64,000 bases of DNA from Patagioenas fasciata. Taxonomy: Eukaryota > Chordata > Aves > Columbiformes > Columbidae. Both the position numbers and the translations under genes were made by a program. The stretch is taken from contig NC_092526.1 in NCBI RefSeq assembly GCF_037038585.1, positions 37,399,501-37,463,500 on the forward strand. The letters are read 5' to 3'. The notes below the pieces were generated by a model. The model saw only the letters and a program-made list of their open reading frames with translations. It made no database searches and was not told the origin of the DNA. This document shows, piece after piece, positions 59,001 through 64,000 of the stretch; the first letter of the stretch is position 1; each line of letters starts with the position of its first letter.

Positions 59001-62000
59001 CGAAGATATAAGACACAGCATGTTACCCTCAATGCTACATTTGTAAAATACTTTTTAAATCAAATTAATACTAAACCAGTTAGAACAAAATACTGGACAC
59101 AAAGCAAAGTAAACAAATTGGAAAAATAGAGACGAGGATACACAAGGCTTGCCAAAAGACAACTGTCAGATTTTTGGTTTTTACCCCCACACACAAACGA
59201 ATGTGAGTCTCCTAGAGGAGAGACTGGTTGAAAATGGACTTTTGACGCATTTTTTTCCCTGCAAATTAAAAACTTTTGTTTTCCAACATACTCTGGAGCT
59301 AAGTGAAACAAAGGAAAATAGAAGAGTTGACTCACTGGCTGCACTAGGGAGCTTGAAAAGGATGGGGAAGGCAATGAAACAAGACTAAAGACAGAGAGGT
59401 GTGGATGTTTGTCTCTTTACAGCTTCCATGAAAAGGCAGATAAGTCTATGAAGGCACAGGCAATAACTACATAATCACATAAAACTATATTCATGATCCA
59501 GCCAAGTGACACTCATCACGCCCTACTCTGAGAAATTAAAGATGGAGAACTCTGCATTGCAGATGAATTCTTGTTTTAAAATGGAGCATAAGAGAAGGAA
59601 AAAAGAAATTTGCTAAGCACAGAAGCAGCGTAGTGTCTCTGTAAAACTGCAAATAAAAATATGTAAAATACAATTTGTATTCTCTTTTAAGCGCTAAGGA
59701 GAAAAAACATTGCACTTACCAACGCATTTCACAAAAAGCATGGAACGCCAATGTCTTAAATAAGAACATAGGAGATAATTCTTGACGATATTGAACATTT
59801 AAGAGTTCTTTACATCTACAAAAAATGCTGTATGAACATTAACTAATTGTGGCAGGTGAAAATATGCTGACTTTGACTGCAACATTATCCTGACCCCAGA
59901 TTCAATCAAAACTACAGTGTATTTGCAATAATTCAGAACACGTCAATTTGCTAGAACAGGCTGGAAAGTTAAAGCATTAGACGCATTTGGAAATCCATAA
60001 AATATCTGTTCCCAAAAGGTCAGTATTTTTATTTTCAGTTGTATGTAGAATGAGTCTACGGTCATTAAAAAGAAAAGCACAAGTGCTTCCGTCATCATTT
60101 GGACAAGTGAACAGGGCTCCTTTCAGTTTTTGGAGAAATCTGCTGGTAGCTACATACTGCCTTATAACTGTTCTCTCTAGACTTCACACAGTAGCAGTGT
60201 ACAATTGTTTTATAATAATTTTCCCCTCTTAGCTGAAAGGATTAAAAACATTAATATTAGCAATGTATTAAGCAAATGAAAGTAAAATGCTAGGAGAAAG
60301 AATGATGGAATCTGAGCTGAACCATGCCAGGAAATGGATGGATTTTGACAACTGTTTGCAAAGGTTCAGAAAAAACAGAGATAAATACTAAAAAAAAAAA
60401 AAAAAAAAAAAAAAGAGACCCCAAACTAACTATCCATTGGTCTAGTTCCAATCTATACTACATCTTCAAGTCTTACTCCTCACTTCTACCTCCCTCTTCA
60501 TGTTCAAACTTCAGTGTAACGAAAAGCCAAGTCATGCACATGCACTGCATCCACAAAGGGACGCGACATGTACGCTGAGAACTACTCACTGTTCATTCCT
60601 ACAGCACAATCTCCAGGCCAGCAGCCAGTGTCTAAGCTCCCTGCATGAGCTAGCAAGGGTATATTTTCATTCTTCAACTTGCTTATATAATATTAATAAT
60701 GACTAAGTAAGCTATAACCCGCATTTTCAGTTGCACCAGTGCCAACATTAACACAATATGACACAGCAAATAAGAGCTGACCAGCTCTAGCACACTCAAG
60801 TACAATTTTATTTGAGGGTGTCAGAGAGTTAAAAACCCGTTTATGAATGCTAGTATTTGGGAAGAACTGTTTTGCAATTTTCCTTAAGGAAGGAACACCA
60901 ACAAAGAAAAAGCCTGGGTTTTGAATCACTGACACTGTTAAATGACACACACTGTAATAATGATCTGTGCGTGTACGTTTCATCAAAAACAGCATTTCTG
61001 CACTTCAAGAAAAATTATGATTTCCAGCACCACAGAAACACAGTGATTTTGTGCAAACTACTAATATTAATAGCTCAAATGAATCCAAAGCCAACTAAAA
61101 CCGCGTTATTAATTTCATCATAACTCACAAATATTCCAGCTAAAACTGGATCTCCATTGTACTTGACACTCTATAAGCATATCATTAATTGCTTATATTT
61201 CCCATGAACAATGCCATTGCCAGACTTAACATATGGCTAGCTTGTAACTAAATATTTAGATGGTTGAACAATGTCTTTGAATTATTATTTGAAAGCACAG
61301 TGGTAACTTAATTCAGCATTCAGCCAACTACATAATACATAACTACCTTCAAGTAGGAGTTGAAAACTGCAAAGCATGTCCTGAAATTTTATGGCATATT
61401 GAAGCCTCAGGAAACAATATGCCTATGACTTTTGGCAATTTCTTGATCCAAACTAATCCATCTGCTGTGTGTACCACTCCTGCAAAAGATCATGCTGGAT
61501 TGAACAAGCACCATTACAAACAGCAAATGACTACTAAAGAACAAGGTGTTCTGCACAGGGTTATTTCATTGTTCAAGGTATTCTAGTGATCTTTTTACCA
61601 AAAAAATCTCTTAAAAGTATTTTTGCACACAGGTTTGAAGACAGTTCTGCATGCATTGGAAGATCATAATCAGGACTGATTTGGCCTACAATTACAGAGA
61701 AGCCGACTCATTTTGCATAAAGCTACTTAACATTATGATACTTCCAGCCCCTGCCCTCATTTATTAAGTGCACATTAAAAAACAAACTGTTGATGAGTAA
61801 GCTCTGCAGGGATCTAGCTTACCATGTGGTTGGTGGGTCTTGGTTTCCTGCTGCCAAAATACAGTTAGACATCTCAAATACATCCGACACTTTTTCAATA
61901 CCATCCTAGGACATCATTGCTCCAGTTGCCACAGGATGGGGTGAATCTTGGCTTCACTCAAGTCACCAGAAGACTTCACTGGGTCAAGATATCATACAGT

Positions 62001-64000
62001 TGTGAACAGCTGTTTAAATTATGACAGGCCTTCTTCAAAGTAGTAGCTTATTCCATAGCATTCTGTAGTGTTCTTTCCACAACAAATCATAGCAAGTAGT
62101 TTCAAGTTAAATTCTACTTCAAGAATAAAGAAACTACAAAAATGCAAATTCAGTCTTTTATTAAAACAATATTTGTTCTGCTGAAGGAATGAATAAAATA
62201 ACTGCAAAACATAAGCAAACAATGAACAAAACCTTTGCTTCTGGGCATGCTCAGACCTATGCTACTACAAAGTTTCTGAAAAAGACTATCAGGAATGTTG
62301 TAATTCATAGCAGATAAATCATTAAAGACAAAAATTCTGAGATTTTAATTGCATTAGTAAGTCAGATACATTTTACTCTTCTTATCTGTCCCCAAAACAT
62401 CAACTGTTGAAACACTGTTCTATTTCAGAATAAGTATGAATTCAGATTATTCCATTCTCAGGTAGAGTTACCATAGGGGAAAGAGAACGGAAGACAGCTA
62501 AAGAAATCAAGAATCATCATCCCACTTGTTTTGGACAGCTCAGTGAAGTGGATTCCCAAGTACAGGAGCACACGCACCAACTTGTCCTCAACATTTCAGA
62601 TCAGGATACCATCCACAGATCCTACAGCTCAGCTCTTCACAACATAAAAAACATCCAAAAGCACAACAAAGGAAAAACACGGAAACCATAAATCTGAAAT
62701 TAATTGAGCTGAAGATACAAAGAAAGAACATCCAGCAACAGCAGCGGACAAGTTTGTAACATCACTGTATTCTTACAAACTCACATTGTGTCAAATGAGC
62801 ACAGATAGTAAAGACAGAGCAGGAGGTAAAATAATTACAGCACCATGCAAGAGTATTTCAAAATATATTACCAATTACAAGAACATGAAAACCACAAAAA
62901 CAGATATTCTCATTTGGGCACAAATTCAGCATGAAACTTAAGCACAACTTCAGATTAAATCATAGTCTCACTATAAATACAACTAAATACTTCATTTTCT
63001 CCAAGCCTCAGAGAGGAACACTTTCATACTACAATTACAAGAACACTGAATGCAAACGCATCAGAAAGAACTATAAAGCAAAAAGATCTGATCAGCAAAG
63101 GAACTGAAGAACTGCTAGGTGCAAGTGTCAGAAATTTAAAGTTTTGGGGACTTGCTGTTCTGTGTTTAGTTAACACCTGGCATAGCCTGAGTCTGGGTCA
63201 CACTCAAGGTTCACAATACAAGTAAATAAAAATCAAGCTGCTTAGAATGAGGTTGTTTTAAGAGGTTGAATGAGTACTTCATAGAACACAGAATCGTTTT
63301 GCAGGGGGAGAGACTCTTAAAATTATGAAATGTAAAAAAAAAAAAAAAAAAAGTCAGTATGAACTTGCAGAAGGTCAAAATTACATATGCATAGAAGAAG
63401 AAATGATAACATTTTTTTCAACTATAACATATCCTCCATCTAACTGCTGCCAATTACATTCAAAAAGCATGACTTAATTTCTCTTTAATCCAGTTATCTT
63501 TTCTTGCTCCTCTAGATTAAGCCAGTATGCAAGCATACTGACAAACATCCTCGTCCACGGTTAAAAAAAAAACCTAACAAACAAAACCAAATAAGCCCCC
63601 CTCTCACGTTTTCTGTTGGCACAGACTCCGCAGCCAAGTTGCCAAGTTTCAGCCACGCTGCTCAGGAACCAACATGCTATTCAATGAAGGCACCACGATC
63701 TACATCATTTGTCTAACAGGAAACTGCTTGACTAATTCCTCAAGAGCCCAGAAAACTCCTCTTTTCTCCTTCATGCACATGATATTTTGAGTGTTTCTGC
63801 AATTTTTTGATTGGCATGTAACTTTGTGAATTCTCTTTCCAAAGCAGCCTCAACATTTACCTCTCATAACACAATCTCCCTTTTCTTAGTCATAGAACAT
63901 GCACAGAAGAGGTTTCTGAATAGTCAAAAATGAGGCACAGAACAACATCCAAGCTTACAGTAAATCTTAGTTTGACAGTGTCAACCACATAAATGTTTCC
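56067..64000. other. Upstream intergenic DNA, part 4
   Basis: AT-rich, with no recognised gene or transposon. Poly(A) runs at 60,390-60,414 (25 A) and 63,334-63,352 (19 A). Confidence 0.6.
60390..60414. repeat. Poly(A) run, 25 bases
   Basis: Uninterrupted A25. No coding or retrocopy remnant was recognised in front of it. Confidence 0.9.

Noticed and set aside
60324..60578. 84-codon frame containing a lysine run
   Set aside because: The lysines are translated from the A25 tract; not a gene.
1..64000. CRISPR arrays, operons, tRNA or rRNA genes
   Set aside because: No regularly spaced direct repeats, no tRNA-like cloverleaf and no rRNA blocks were noticed, and the exon-intron layout is that of an animal genome.

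Overview
The window is vertebrate, almost certainly avian, genomic DNA. It is AT-rich with one CpG island, has small coding exons separated by long introns, and carries CR1 LINE copies whose 3' ends carry the ATTCTGTGA-type motif typical of birds (a reptile cannot be fully excluded). No bacterial, plasmid or CRISPR structure is visible. The species cannot be named from the sequence alone.

The main content is the 5' half of ADAM23 on the minus strand. The CpG-island promoter and exon 1 lie near 43.2-43.9 kb. Ten further exons run leftward to 1,928, each with consensus acceptor and donor sites and phases that join without a break (1,124 coding bases, 374 codons plus 2 bases). They encode the signal peptide, the whole prodomain, a furin-type site (RRKRRKR) and the first ~100 residues of the metalloprotease-like domain. 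The remaining exons (rest of the protease-like domain, disintegrin, cysteine-rich, EGF and transmembrane parts) must lie beyond position 1.

Three long CR1 LINE copies sit in the introns: A (6,838-9,628, minus, intron 9), B (15,386-17,812, plus, intron 4) and C (26,985-29,880, minus, intron 3). All are broken. They share identical coding lesions, which suggests they were copied from an already defective source. Conflicting shared indels suggest the lineage is mosaic. Smaller CR1 remnants lie at 775-1,090 and 54,640-54,725, and a possible older one at 48,880-49,330.

The 20 kb upstream of the promoter (43.97-64 kb) holds no gene I recognise. One 125-codon open reading frame at 55,689-56,066, with an acceptor-like site in front and AATAAA behind, could be a terminal exon on the plus strand. 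A 1 kb block at 44.2-45.3 kb has weak LTR-like traits. The rest is AT-rich intron or intergenic DNA with A/C-rich and poly(A) tracts.
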